NCBI RefSeq assembly: GCF_003054055.1
Contig: NZ_QBKI01000003.1
Coordinates: 1-64,000, forward strand
From: Pontibacter mucosus
Lineage (GTDB): Bacteria > Bacteroidota > Bacteroidia > Cytophagales > Hymenobacteraceae
Length of the DNA stretch: 64,000 bases
Direction of reading: 5' to 3'
Below, piece by piece: positions 19,401 to 26,822 of the stretch. A program made the position numbers and the translations under genes. How positions within the stretch are numbered: position 1 is the stretch's first letter; every line of letters starts with the position of its first letter. The notes under the pieces were generated by a model. The model was given only the letters and a program-made list of their open reading frames with translations, did not search any database and was not told the DNA's origin.

Positions 19401-19844
19401 AAAATCCCGACGCGCCTGTTTTTCTATGGGCTGCAACCCGGCGAGGAGGCCATCATCGACATTGCCCGCGGAAAGTCCATCGTCATCAAGTACCAGTCCA
19501 CGGGCCACGTGAACGAGGATGGCATGCGCACCGTGTTCTTCAAACTTAACGGCCAGAGCCGCAACATCGACGTGCGCGACCGCTCGGTAAAGGTGGAGCG
19601 CGTGGAGCATCAGAAAGTAGACAAGAGCAACCTCAAACAAATTGGCGCGCCGCTACAGGGGCTGCTGTCGAAGATACTGGTGGAGAAGGACCAGCAGGTG
19701 AAAAAGAACACGCCGCTCTTCGTGATTGAGGCCATGAAAATGGAGACAACCATCACCGCCTCGGCTGATGCAACGGTGGCAAGTATAACCCTTAAAGAGG
19801 GCGAACTGGTGAACACCGACGACCTGGTGCTGACGCTGGCGTAG
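16401..19844 (+). CDS. pyc: pyruvate carboxylase
   Basis: A 1147-residue biotin enzyme that carboxylates pyruvate to oxaloacetate with ATP and bicarbonate, replenishing the TCA cycle. Domains in order: biotin carboxylase (about 1-455; start KKVLVANRGEIAIR, ATP loop AAGGGGRGM), carboxyltransferase barrel (about 530-800; motif TDTTFRDAHQSLLATR, HTHDT metal site), PYC/OADA conserved domain, and C-terminal biotinyl domain with EAMKMETTI, the lysine that carries biotin. The length is that of a full single-chain enzyme. It is monocistronic between two repeat-filled spacers. Four AAGTATA words occur in it, in more than one reading frame. Confidence 0.97.
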   Translation: MKIKKVLVANRGEIAIRVLRACTEMNIQTVAIYTYEDRYSLHRYKADEAYQIGKDNQPLQPYLDIDGIIRIAKENNVDAIHPGYGFLSENQHFSQKCADNGIVFIGPRPQVMASLGDKIAAKKVAVSCDVPIIQSNNLDLNTYETALEEAHRIGYPLMLKAAAGGGGRGMRVIRDDEQLEKGFFEARNEALKAFGDDTVFLEKYVENPKHIEVQIVADAHGNITHLFERDCSVQRRFQKVVEVAPAISLKEETRQKLYDYAIRICKAVNYNNVGTVEFLVEPHTDSIYFIEVNPRIQVEHTVTEMITGIDLIKTQIYIADGYRLDDEEVLLGPQHVVRANGVAIQCRITTEDPENDFKPDYGTIIAYRSAGGFGIRLDQGSVYPGAKISPFFDSLLVKVSTHAPTLALAANKMARTLDEFRIRGVKHNMQFLQNIINHPVFISGDATVDFVKSHPELFVFKQRKDRATKMLSYLADVIVNGNPDVKKVDHDKVLRKPNFHHFNTNKPYEKGTKDLLTELGPDAFSEWLRNDPLIHYTDTTFRDAHQSLLATRMRTFDMLKIAEAYAKDHPQTFSMEVWGGATFDVCLRFLHEDPWDRLAQIRQAVPNILLQMLIRGSNGVGYKAYPDNLIEAFVEKSWETGVDIFRIFDSLNWMKSMEPCINFVRKRTQGLAEVAICYTGDILNPKKTKYTLDYYLQLARKMEEAGAHILAIKDMAGLLKPYAAAELVTALRETVKLPIHLHTHDTASVQSSTYLKAIEAGVDVVDVAMGAMSGLTSQPNFNAMVETMRFQERHREFDQKSLNQHANYWETVREYYYPFESGLKAGTAEVYRHEIPGGQYSNLRPQANALGLGDKWEEIKETYAEVNQLFGDVVKVTPSSKVVGDMALYLVSNNLTTVDVLERGEEISFPESVQSFFKGELGQPVGGFPKKLQELILKDEQPFTDRPNEHLQPVDFEQEFATFQEKFGKETKFTDFLSYQLYPKVYEAYHKHVEQYGDVSKIPTRLFFYGLQPGEEAIIDIARGKSIVIKYQSTGHVNEDGMRTVFFKLNGQSRNIDVRDRSVKVERVEHQKVDKSNLKQIGAPLQGLLSKILVEKDQQVKKNTPLFVIEAMKMETTITASADATVASITLKEGELVNTDDLVLTLA

Positions 19845-19854
19845 GGCAATGATA

Positions 19855-19968
19855 GCGCGAGCGTCCTCGCTCGTGCTCAGTATAGCGTGGCCTTTGGCCG
19901 CTTCATATAAAATAAAAGGGGCCAGAGGCCCCACGATAGCAAGTCACGAGCGAGGACGCTCGCGCCAT
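19855..19968. repeat. GCGCGAGCG inverted-repeat element
   Basis: Arms GCGCGAGCGTCCTCGCTCGTG (19855-19875) and its near-perfect reverse complement at 19947-19968 flank about 70 bases. Each arm is itself partly palindromic (CGAGCG...CGCTCG). A single arm of the same family lies at 15659-15682. Confidence 0.8.
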
Positions 19969-20046
19969 AAGTATAAACACTCATGCGCTCTCACTTATAC
20001 GCTCTTCTGGATTTGTAATGCGGAAGTATAATACCACTATTATACC

Positions 20047-20200
20047 ACTATTAAGTCAATATTGAGCCAGCATTAGTGCCCTCGCTCGCCTCTGGCGAGT
20101 GTGAGCTATCGGGTGGACTCCGGCCGCTTTAACTTGTGCCTTCGGGCACAGGAGGCGGGACGCCACCAAATGACGCACACTCGCCAGAGGCGAGCGAAAG
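20047..20200. repeat. large palindromic dispersed repeat, copy 2
   Basis: Arms CTCGCTCGCCTCTGGCGAGT and its complement at 20178-20198 are nearly perfect. The middle keeps the GTGCCTTCGGGCAC and GGCGGGACGCC hairpins and the words CTATCGGGT and AAATGACGCAC seen in copy 1. Confidence 0.85.
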
Positions 20201-20472
20201 CACAATCTAATGCGCATAACCAATTCGGTATCGGTATAATAACCGCGGATTTGTAATCCGCAGTGGCAGCGGCACGAGCTATGGGCAGGCATGCGGATTG
20301 CAAATCCGGAGCAGCCGTAGGGGGGAGGTTTATACTTTAGTAAAAGCAGTTAGAAGCCTTTCATCCATACTTCAGAAGCCAGCCTCTGTACAGGGGTTTT
20401 CTTCAGAAGTATAACTGCCAGGTACAAAGTATGGTAAGTGTGGATTCTTAGAAAGTGTGCGCCCGATGCTGC

Positions 20473-20487
20473 ATTTTGTTACAAAAT
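20473..20487. promoter_or_regulatory. candidate operator upstream of the phytochrome gene
   Basis: A perfect 15-base palindrome (ATTTTGT-T-ACAAAAT) ends 48 bases before the phytochrome start codon, a place suited to a transcription factor site. No known regulator can be assigned. Confidence 0.3.
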
Positions 20488-20535
20488 CGGTACCTTACAC
20501 GCTTAACTGTTCTGAAATCAGCCCCCAGACCTTAA

Positions 20536-22773
20536 ATGCAGAATTACCATAACTATAAAGTTGACCTGTCGAATTGCGATACCGAGCCTATCCACCTCAT
20601 CGGCAGGGTTCAACCACACGGCTTCATGCTCATCCTGAACAAGCAGACCCTGGAGGTGGAGCAGTTAAGCACCAATATCGGCGAATTTCTACAGGCTGAT
20701 CCTGTCGTGCTTCCCGGCAAGAAACTGAACGCCATTGCCTTTAAAGAGGAGTATGCCACCCTGGAAGAGAGAATACGGCTGCAGCTGGACACCGGAACGA
20801 AGGTGGAGTTGATAGAGCTGCAGGGGAAGCCGTTTTTCGCTTTCCTGCATGAGTCGCAGGGAAACCTGGTGCTCGAGTGCGAGCCGTATATGCCGGTGCA
20901 GCACGGGCAGCAGATACTGGACCTGACAGGAGGCTACACACGCTTCCTGGAAAAGCTGGATCAGCAGGACTCGCTGGTGGCACAAGCGCAGCAGACCACG
21001 CAGTTTGTGCAGCAGGTACTCGATTACGATCAGGTTATGCTTTATCGTTTTGATGAGGACTGGCACGGCGAGGTGATTGCTGAAACGGCAAAACCGGGAG
21101 TGCCTACCTACCTGCACCACCATTTCCCGGCCTCCGACATTCCGGCCCAGGCGCGCGCGCTGCTGCTGCAGAAGCCGGTGCGGCAAATCGCCGATGTGTC
21201 GGCCGCGGCCGTGGACATCACGCCATACCTTAACCCAACTACCGGGCAGCCCTCCAACATCATCCGATCCGAGCTGCGCAACCCTTCCGAGATTCACCTG
21301 CAGTACTTGCAGAACATGGGCGTGCAGGCCACGCTCTCTGTTTCCATTATTGTCAACGAAAAGCTCTGGGGTATTATCGCCTGCCAGCATAAAAGCGCCC
21401 TGCTTACCAATTACTGGAGGCGACAGCTTTGCCTGAACGTGGCGCAGGCCTTTGCCAATGGGGTGCTGGCCCACGAGGAGCAGCGCGACCTGAAGCAGCT
21501 GGAGGAGTTGCGGGTGCAGGAGGTGCAGCTGATGAACCAGCTGATGGAGAGCCGTGATTTGCATGCGGAGTTGCAGAAACAGCAGTCGGCTATACTTTCG
21601 CTGTCGGAGGCAACCGGCGTGGCCCTGCTGCTGGACGGCAAATGCTATACCTATGGCTTCACGCCGTCGGAGCAAAGCCTCAGGAGCCTGGCGCAGTGGC
21701 TGGCAGAGCATGTGGGCAGCAGTTCGTTCCATACCCGGCAGCTTTCCAACATATACCCGGCTGCCACCGACATGCAGGAGCAGGCCAGCGGACTGCTGGC
21801 GCTCGAGATTTCCAAACTCAACCAGGAGTACCTGTTGTACTTTAAGCCGGAGATTTCGGAGACCCGCATCTGGGCCGGCAAACCGGACAAGGAGGTAGAG
21901 GAGAAGCCGGGCCGTATTCACCCGCGCAAGTCGTTTGCCCGCTGGGTGCAGGTGATTAAGGGGAAGTCGCTGCCCTGGAGCCTGAACGAGCTAGAGGTGG
22001 CGCAAACGTTTGTGAAGGACCTGACTGCCGTGGTGCTGCGAAACCAAAAAGAGCACTTAACAGAACTGAACAGGAAACTGAGCCAGACGTCGGAGATGCT
22101 GCGGGCCAAAAACAGACGCCTGGAGGATTTCACGCACATCATTACCCATAACCTGCGCTCCCCGCTGGGCAATATGCAAGGGCTCATTGACTTGTATAAC
22201 GATGATCCCTCAGCAGAGACTGGTGTGCAGGTGATGCACCTGATGGACAACATGGTGCAGAACATGGCCACCACCCTCGATGACCTGGGCCTGATACTGG
22301 AAAGCGAATTAAGCACCGAGCTGGAGGACCAGGAAGTATACTTACCCGATCTGGTGGAGCGGGAGTTGCAGAACCTGCAGCCCATCATCCTGCAAACCGA
22401 TGCCAAAGTGGAGGTGGACCTGCAGGTAAAGCACATCACAGCCCCTAAAGTATACCTGGAGAGTATTGCGCACAACCTCATCTCCAACGCCCTCAAGTAC
22501 CGGTCGCCGGAAAGGCAGCCGCTTATACTTGTAAAATCCTGGCAGGAGCAGGAAGGTGTATGCATCTCGGTGCAGGACAACGGGCTGGGTATCAACCTGA
22601 AACGCTTTGGTCATAAAATCTTTAAAGTATACAACACCTTCCACCAAAACAAAGACGCCAAAGGCTTGGGGCTATACTTAACCAAAGTACAGGCAGAGGC
22701 CCTGGGCGGAGGCATTAGCGTGGACAGCATCCCGGGAGAGGGAACCACCTTTAAAGTATGCCTGAAAGTATAA
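20536..22773 (+). CDS. bacteriophytochrome sensor histidine kinase
   Basis: A 745-residue red/far-red light sensor. The PAS domain holds the biliverdin-binding Cys14 in NCDTEPIHLIGRVQPHG. The GAF domain has FPASDIPAQAR (about 196-206) and HLQYLQNMGV, whose His contacts the chromophore. The PHY domain has the tongue motif HPRKSFARW (about 460). The kinase follows: H-box ITHNLRSPLGNM with phosphoacceptor near His538, then HATPase with N box, DNGLGI and GLGLYL. It needs biliverdin from a heme-cleaving enzyme. No response regulator lies beside it; the next gene, 50 bases on, is an IsdG-like monooxygenase. It is rich in AAGTATA words towards the 3' end. Confidence 0.95.
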   Translation: MQNYHNYKVDLSNCDTEPIHLIGRVQPHGFMLILNKQTLEVEQLSTNIGEFLQADPVVLPGKKLNAIAFKEEYATLEERIRLQLDTGTKVELIELQGKPFFAFLHESQGNLVLECEPYMPVQHGQQILDLTGGYTRFLEKLDQQDSLVAQAQQTTQFVQQVLDYDQVMLYRFDEDWHGEVIAETAKPGVPTYLHHHFPASDIPAQARALLLQKPVRQIADVSAAAVDITPYLNPTTGQPSNIIRSELRNPSEIHLQYLQNMGVQATLSVSIIVNEKLWGIIACQHKSALLTNYWRRQLCLNVAQAFANGVLAHEEQRDLKQLEELRVQEVQLMNQLMESRDLHAELQKQQSAILSLSEATGVALLLDGKCYTYGFTPSEQSLRSLAQWLAEHVGSSSFHTRQLSNIYPAATDMQEQASGLLALEISKLNQEYLLYFKPEISETRIWAGKPDKEVEEKPGRIHPRKSFARWVQVIKGKSLPWSLNELEVAQTFVKDLTAVVLRNQKEHLTELNRKLSQTSEMLRAKNRRLEDFTHIITHNLRSPLGNMQGLIDLYNDDPSAETGVQVMHLMDNMVQNMATTLDDLGLILESELSTELEDQEVYLPDLVERELQNLQPIILQTDAKVEVDLQVKHITAPKVYLESIAHNLISNALKYRSPERQPLILVKSWQEQEGVCISVQDNGLGINLKRFGHKIFKVYNTFHQNKDAKGLGLYLTKVQAEALGGGISVDSIPGEGTTFKVCLKV

Positions 22774-22823
22774 ATCAAGAGAAGAACAACACGCGCAAGT
22801 ATAGATTGCCACAACCATACCCT

Positions 22824-23120
22824 ATGTTTATAGCATCCAGCACCTTTACCATCGCCAACGACATGGTGCCCGAAGTACGGGAAGCCTTTATCAACCGCCC
22901 GCACCTAGTGGATAGCGCCCCGGGTTTTATTAAAATGAATGTGATGGTGCCCCAGGATAACCCCAACGAAATCTGGCTGCTCACCTACTGGGAGGACGAG
23001 GAAAGCTACAGAGTATGGTATAAAAACCACATGAAGGAATCGCATGGGGGGATACCCAAGGGCCTGCAACTGGTGCCGGGTAAAACCAAAGTGCGCTTTT
23101 TTGAGCTGGTGGGGGAGTAG
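22824..23120 (+). CDS. antibiotic-biosynthesis-monooxygenase / IsdG-like heme-degrading family protein
   Basis: A 98-residue single ABM (dimeric alpha-beta barrel) domain. ATG 22824 is preferred because the domain begins at MFIASSTF; an in-frame ATG at 22758 would give 120 residues and overlap the phytochrome gene by 16 bases. The helix WEDEESYRVWYKNHMKESH resembles the IsdG/HmoA/HmoB site where a histidine binds heme iron and a Trp and Asn are catalytic, so heme cleavage is possible. It directly follows the phytochrome gene in the same direction, which suggests co-transcription and a role in bilin or heme turnover; other ABM reactions cannot be excluded. Confidence 0.75.
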   Translation: MFIASSTFTIANDMVPEVREAFINRPHLVDSAPGFIKMNVMVPQDNPNEIWLLTYWEDEESYRVWYKNHMKESHGGIPKGLQLVPGKTKVRFFELVGE

Positions 23121-23965
23121 GAGAAAGTAGTAGAAGCATCTTCTATACTTTTTATGGAATAGGGGCAGCTATTAACCGGGCTTTTCAGCGCTTCCTGCCC
23201 TAACTACTCTTGCCTTGCCCTGGGAGGGGTTGCATGACCTAGTCCAACCACCCCTAACCCCTTCTTGGCTAAGGCGGGGAATTTGTAGCTACTTTGGCTG
23301 TAGTATAAGTTTCATAGCTGATGTCCTCACAGCGGACAGGTCGCGACCTGTCCCTACAAAGAGTAACCCACCCCAGCCCCTCCCAAGAGGGGAACTACCC
23401 TCAGGCGATTAACATCCCTCTACCCCCTTCGAAGGGGGACCTTGGTTGAAGTTGCATAAGCAAAAGCTATCGATTTTATCCCAGCCTTTGGGTTGAGCGC
23501 CTTGTGAGATCCGGTGCCCGCTAAGGGCAGCCGTAGCGCAGCGGAGGCAGGAGGGAACACAGCGCGATGCCCGAAGGCGAGGCCTCCCGGCCTAGGAGGG
23601 CACCAAAGCTAGAGATGCAACAGTAGCTTATGTATGGCTGGAGGTTGAACGGGGGCTAGTAAGAATAGCTTGTGTCAAGTTCTAGTAAGCAGTGGCTAGG
23701 TAAGTATAAGCAGGTAAATACAAAAGTATAACTCGTTCCAATCTGCAAAAAACAGCAGCTAAAGTGTAAAGCCGCAGCATCCGCTAATCCCGTTTATACA
23801 AACCTCTAAGTTGATCCTCACCGACATTGCCCACCTCTAAACCATTCCTACCAATAGCTGTTAGAAAATAAACCGAAACCGCAGCACCAGGTATAAAGTA
23901 TACTTGCAAATATGCTGCATGCATACTATTTTTGATGCAAGCGGTTCGGGGAGATGAACAGCCGG
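23121..23965. other. 845-base repeat-rich spacer
   Basis: No protein gene. Most is taken by copy 1 of the structured ~430-bp repeat (23245-23685), with an inserted palindrome GGACAGGTCGCGACCTGTCC at 23336-23355. The remainder has scattered AAGTATA words. Confidence 0.7.
23245..23685 (+). repeat. structured ~430-bp dispersed repeat, copy 1
   Basis: Matches the reverse complement of 45715-46140 in ordered blocks: CCACCCCTAACCCC..., AAGGCGGGGAAT, CCCACCCCAGCCCCTCC, GGCGATTAACATCCC, CCCAGCCTTTGGGTTGAGCG, GGTGCCC...CTAAGGGC, GCGCGATGCCCGAAGGCGAG, GGCCTCCCGGCCT, GGGAGGGCACCAAAGC, and TAGTAAG-ATAGCTTG. Inside, GGTGCCC and GGGCACC can pair around a CTCCC/GGGAG hairpin, suggesting a folded RNA or DNA element. 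Confidence 0.85.
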
Positions 23966-24298
23966 TTAATCGTCCTCGTAGTCCAGGCCCATCATTTTGT
24001 TGTAGGCCTGCTGCAGTTCCGAGAAAGCGTGCATGTTGCCCTCGCGGCGGCTGATGAGCATCCCTTTCTTATAAGTTTGCTCGGCTACATCGTTTTGGCC
24101 CAGCTCCTCGTATAGCTTGGCAGCGTGATAATAGGTGCCCACGTAGCTCTCGTGTTCGCGCAGCAGCTTCTCGTAATATCCCAGCGCTTTCTGCGGGTTT
24201 TCCTTACGGTATTCGGTGGCGATGGCGTATAGCGTAAATGCGTCGTTCGGGTCGTCTTCCAGGAATTTAAAGAGCTGCGCTAATCTGCTTTCGTTCAT
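23966..24298 (-). CDS. tetratricopeptide repeat protein
   Basis: A 110-residue protein of about two TPR units (NDAFTLYAIATEYRKENPQKALGYYEKLL; YVGTYYHAAKLYEELGQNDVAEQTYKKG, shown in part) plus capping helices. No signal peptide, so cytoplasmic. TPR proteins bind other proteins; the partner is unknown. It is divergent from etfB with 65 bases between start codons, so the two share an upstream region. Confidence 0.8.
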   Translation of the reverse strand: MNESRLAQLFKFLEDDPNDAFTLYAIATEYRKENPQKALGYYEKLLREHESYVGTYYHAAKLYEELGQNDVAEQTYKKGMLISRREGNMHAFSELQQAYNKMMGLDYEDD

Positions 24299-24363
24299 TT
24301 CGTATTGCCTATATTTTATTAACTTCGCACAAATCTAAATTTTAAAAGCTAACATTTCTAACC

Positions 24364-25104
24364 ATGAAAATATTAGTTTGTATCAGTAACGTACCGGATA
24401 CTACATCCAAGATAAACTTTACGGCTGATAATAAAGAATTTGACAAAAACGGGGTGCAGTATGTCATCAACCCTTGGGATGAGTACGCACTGACCCGCGC
24501 CATTGAGCTGAAAGAGGCCAAGGGCGGCACTGTAACTGTATTAAACGTAGGGGAGGCCGACGCTGAACCGAACATCCGCAAGGCGCTTGCCATTGGTGCA
24601 GACGATGCCATCCGCGTGAACGCGAAACCGGTAGATGCTTTCTTCGTGGCGCAGCAAATCGCTGCCGTTGCCAAAGAGGGTAACTACGACATGATCCTGA
24701 TGGGCAAGGAGTCGATTGACTACAACGGCTCGCAGGTGCATGGCATGGTGGGCGAGCTGCTCGGCATTCCTTCGGTAGTTCCTGCATTCAAACTCGATAT
24801 GCTGGATGATTCCACAGCCCGCCTGGAGCGCGAGATTGAGGGTGGCAAAGAAGTGGTGGAAGTGAAGCTGCCATTCGTAGCCAGCGCGCAGCAGCCTATG
24901 TCGGAGCCAAGAATACCGAACATGCGCGGCATCATGACGGCCCGCACCAAGCCGTTGGCAGTGAAGGAGCCGGTAGGCGCCGAGGCCAAGGCCGAGTACG
25001 TAGGCTACAGCAAGCCGGAGAAAAAAGGCGGCGTGAAGATGATTGACCCTGAGAACGCCGGAGAACTAATTACACTATTGAGAAACGAAGCTAAAGTACT
25101 ATAA
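24364..25104 (+). CDS. etfB: electron transfer flavoprotein subunit beta
   Basis: A 246-residue ETF beta subunit, which with the alpha subunit carries electrons from acyl-CoA dehydrogenases and similar flavoenzymes to the quinone pool. The start MKILVCISNVPDTTSKI, the AMP-binding region and the MGKESIDYNGSQVHG motif (about 120-134) with GELLGIPSV are typical. The alpha subunit gene follows after two bases, so they form one operon. A -7-like TAACTTCG (24320-24327) lies upstream; it differs by one base from the consensus. Confidence 0.95.
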   Translation: MKILVCISNVPDTTSKINFTADNKEFDKNGVQYVINPWDEYALTRAIELKEAKGGTVTVLNVGEADAEPNIRKALAIGADDAIRVNAKPVDAFFVAQQIAAVAKEGNYDMILMGKESIDYNGSQVHGMVGELLGIPSVVPAFKLDMLDDSTARLEREIEGGKEVVEVKLPFVASAQQPMSEPRIPNMRGIMTARTKPLAVKEPVGAEAKAEYVGYSKPEKKGGVKMIDPENAGELITLLRNEAKVL

Positions 25105-25106
25105 CC

Positions 25107-26087
25107 ATGTCAGTATTAGTATTTGTAGAAGGTCTTAACGGAGAGATCAAAAAGTCCTCTTTGGAGGCTGCATCATACGGAAGCCAGGTGGCACAGCAGC
25201 TGGGCACCACAGCCACAGCCGTTGCCATCGGCGAGGTGCATGAAGAAGCGCTGGCCCGATTGGGCGAGCAGGGCATCAGCAAAGTGCTCTACGACGCTGA
25301 CAGCCGCCTGAACCAGTTTGTGGCCGATGCCTATGTAAAAGTAATCGCCAAAGCCGCGCAGCAGGAAAACGCCAAGGTGCTGGTGTTCTCTAACTCCAAC
25401 ATCGGCGCTGCAGTTGGCGCTAAACTGGCAGTTCGCCTGAACGGTGCGCTGGCAACCAACGTTACCTCGCTTCCTAAAACCGATGGTGGCCAGTTTGTGG
25501 TAACGCGCGGGGTGTTCTCCGGCAAAGCCTTTGCCGATGTGAACCTGGCGGGAGATGTGAAAATCATCGCCGTGAAGAAAAACGCTTTCGAAATCACCCA
25601 GGCTGCCGGTAACACAGCTATGGTAGAGAAGCTTTCTGCTGAGCTTTCGGATGCTGACTTTGCCGCTGCACCTAAGGAAACCGTTATGCAGGATACCGAA
25701 GGCGGCGTACTGCTGCAGGAGGCGGAGATTGTGGTATCCGGGGGCCGCGGACTGAAGGGCCCGGAGAACTGGCACCTGGTGGAGGATCTGGCAAAAGCGC
25801 TGGGCGCTGCCACGGCCTGCTCCAAGCCGGTTTCTGACCTGGACTGGAGACCGCACCACGAGCATGTGGGACAGACCGGTATTACCGTTAGCCCGAATTT
25901 GTACATTGCCATCGGTATTTCCGGGGCTATCCAGCACCTGGCCGGGGTTAACTCTTCTAAAGTGATTGTCGTTATTAATAAGGATCCTGAAGCGCCGTTC
26001 TTCAAAGCCGCTGATTATGGCATCGTGGGCGATGCGTTTGAGGTCGTTCCTAAATTAATAGAAGCCGCCAGGGCTTTAGACAAATAG
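25107..26087 (+). CDS. etfA: electron transfer flavoprotein subunit alpha
   Basis: A 326-residue ETF alpha subunit. The C-terminal FAD domain shows GGRGLKGPENWHLVEDLA (about 212-229), the SDLDWRPHHEHVGQTG segment, YIAIGISGAIQHLAG and INKDPEAPFF, all hallmarks of the FAD site. The N-terminal half is the ETF alpha/beta domain. The length is standard. It lies in an operon behind etfB and 18 bases ahead of the bifunctional nuclease gene, so the three are probably co-transcribed. Confidence 0.96.
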   Translation: MSVLVFVEGLNGEIKKSSLEAASYGSQVAQQLGTTATAVAIGEVHEEALARLGEQGISKVLYDADSRLNQFVADAYVKVIAKAAQQENAKVLVFSNSNIGAAVGAKLAVRLNGALATNVTSLPKTDGGQFVVTRGVFSGKAFADVNLAGDVKIIAVKKNAFEITQAAGNTAMVEKLSAELSDADFAAAPKETVMQDTEGGVLLQEAEIVVSGGRGLKGPENWHLVEDLAKALGAATACSKPVSDLDWRPHHEHVGQTGITVSPNLYIAIGISGAIQHLAGVNSSKVIVVINKDPEAPFFKAADYGIVGDAFEVVPKLIEAARALDK

Positions 26088-26105
26088 ACTTTAGAAGGAG
26101 AAACT

Positions 26106-26711
26106 GTGGATAAAATTCAGTTAGAGATACTCGGCCTTTCTTCCAGCCAGTCGCAGACGGGGTCGTTTGCGCTGGTGCTCGGCGAGAAAGAGGGAAACAG
26201 GAGGCTGCCCATCATCATCGGCATGTTCGAGGCGCAGTCCATTGCTATTCAGATAGAGAAGATAAACCCAAACCGCCCGCTCACACACGACTTGTTTAAA
26301 ACGTTTGCTGAGGAGATGGACGTCAGGGTAACGGAGATCCTTATTTCGGATTTGAAAGAAGGGGTATTCTACTCCAAGATAGTATGCACCAACGGCACCC
26401 GGGAATTTGAGCTGGATGCCCGTCCGTCCGACGCCATCGCCATCGGCCTGCGTTTCGGCGTGCCGATTTACACGGTGGAGAGCGTGCTATCGGAGGCTGG
26501 AATCATTCTGAGCGATTTGGAAGAGGAGGAAGAGGAAAGCGATGAGATGGCGGTAAAGAGCACTAGTACCTCTGCTTCCAGCTCTGGTGCCAAAGAATCG
26601 CTGAGCCAAACCTCGGTGGATGAACTGAACAAAATGCTGAACGATGCCCTCGAAAAGGAGGACTACGAGAGAGCTGCCAAGATTCGGGATGAGCTGAATA
26701 AGCGAAACTAA
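26106..26711 (+). CDS. bifunctional nuclease (DUF151/BFN) family protein with UVR motif
   Basis: A 201-residue protein starting at GTG 26106, 18 bases after etfA, behind an AGAAGGAGA ribosome site. Residues 1-135 are the BFN domain (LGLSSSQSQTGSFALVLGE, FEAQSIAIQIE, DARPSDAIAIGLRFG). An acidic, serine-rich linker then leads to a C-terminal UvrB/UvrC-type helix pair (about 168-201; DALEKEDYERAAKIRDEL). BFN relatives have reported nuclease activity in plants, but the bacterial role is unclear. The UVR helix suggests protein-protein contact. Confidence 0.88.
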   Translation: MDKIQLEILGLSSSQSQTGSFALVLGEKEGNRRLPIIIGMFEAQSIAIQIEKINPNRPLTHDLFKTFAEEMDVRVTEILISDLKEGVFYSKIVCTNGTREFELDARPSDAIAIGLRFGVPIYTVESVLSEAGIILSDLEEEEEESDEMAVKSTSTSASSSGAKESLSQTSVDELNKMLNDALEKEDYERAAKIRDELNKRN

Positions 26712-26733
26712 TTTCCTGTATAAATAAAATCAG

Positions 26734-26766
26734 AAGGTTCGGCGCCCGGTGGTGCCGAACCTTTTT
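26734..26766 (+). terminator. terminator of the etfBA-bfn operon
   Basis: A perfect 10-base stem AAGGTTCGGC (26734-26743) with GCCGAACCTT (26754-26763) followed by a T run. Confidence 0.88.
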
Positions 26767-26794
26767 GTTTTAAAAGATATTCGACTTAATTTTG
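26764..26794 (+). promoter_or_regulatory. promoter of the nucleoside transporter gene
   Basis: TTTG (26764-26767), exactly 19 bases, then TAATTTTG (26787-26794): a perfect Bacteroidota sigma-ABfr-type promoter. The -33 element overlaps the T run of the preceding terminator. Confidence 0.85.
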
Positions 26795-26822
26795 GCCGTT
26801 TTTCTCTTTCAACCAAATATCA

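Larger units (their letters stand above)
19845..20535. other. 691-base repeat-rich spacer
   Basis: No protein gene. Contains the GCGAGCG inverted pair (19855-19968), copy 2 of the large palindrome (20047-20200), GCGGATTTGTAATCCGC-type short palindromes (20245-20310), and a perfect palindrome near the phytochrome start (20473-20487). Confidence 0.7.

Noticed and set aside
20689..21921. Long minus-strand frame (410 codons) opposite the phytochrome gene
   Set aside because: The plus-strand frame has all phytochrome motifs; the antisense frame has biased leucine/glutamine/arginine composition and no domain.
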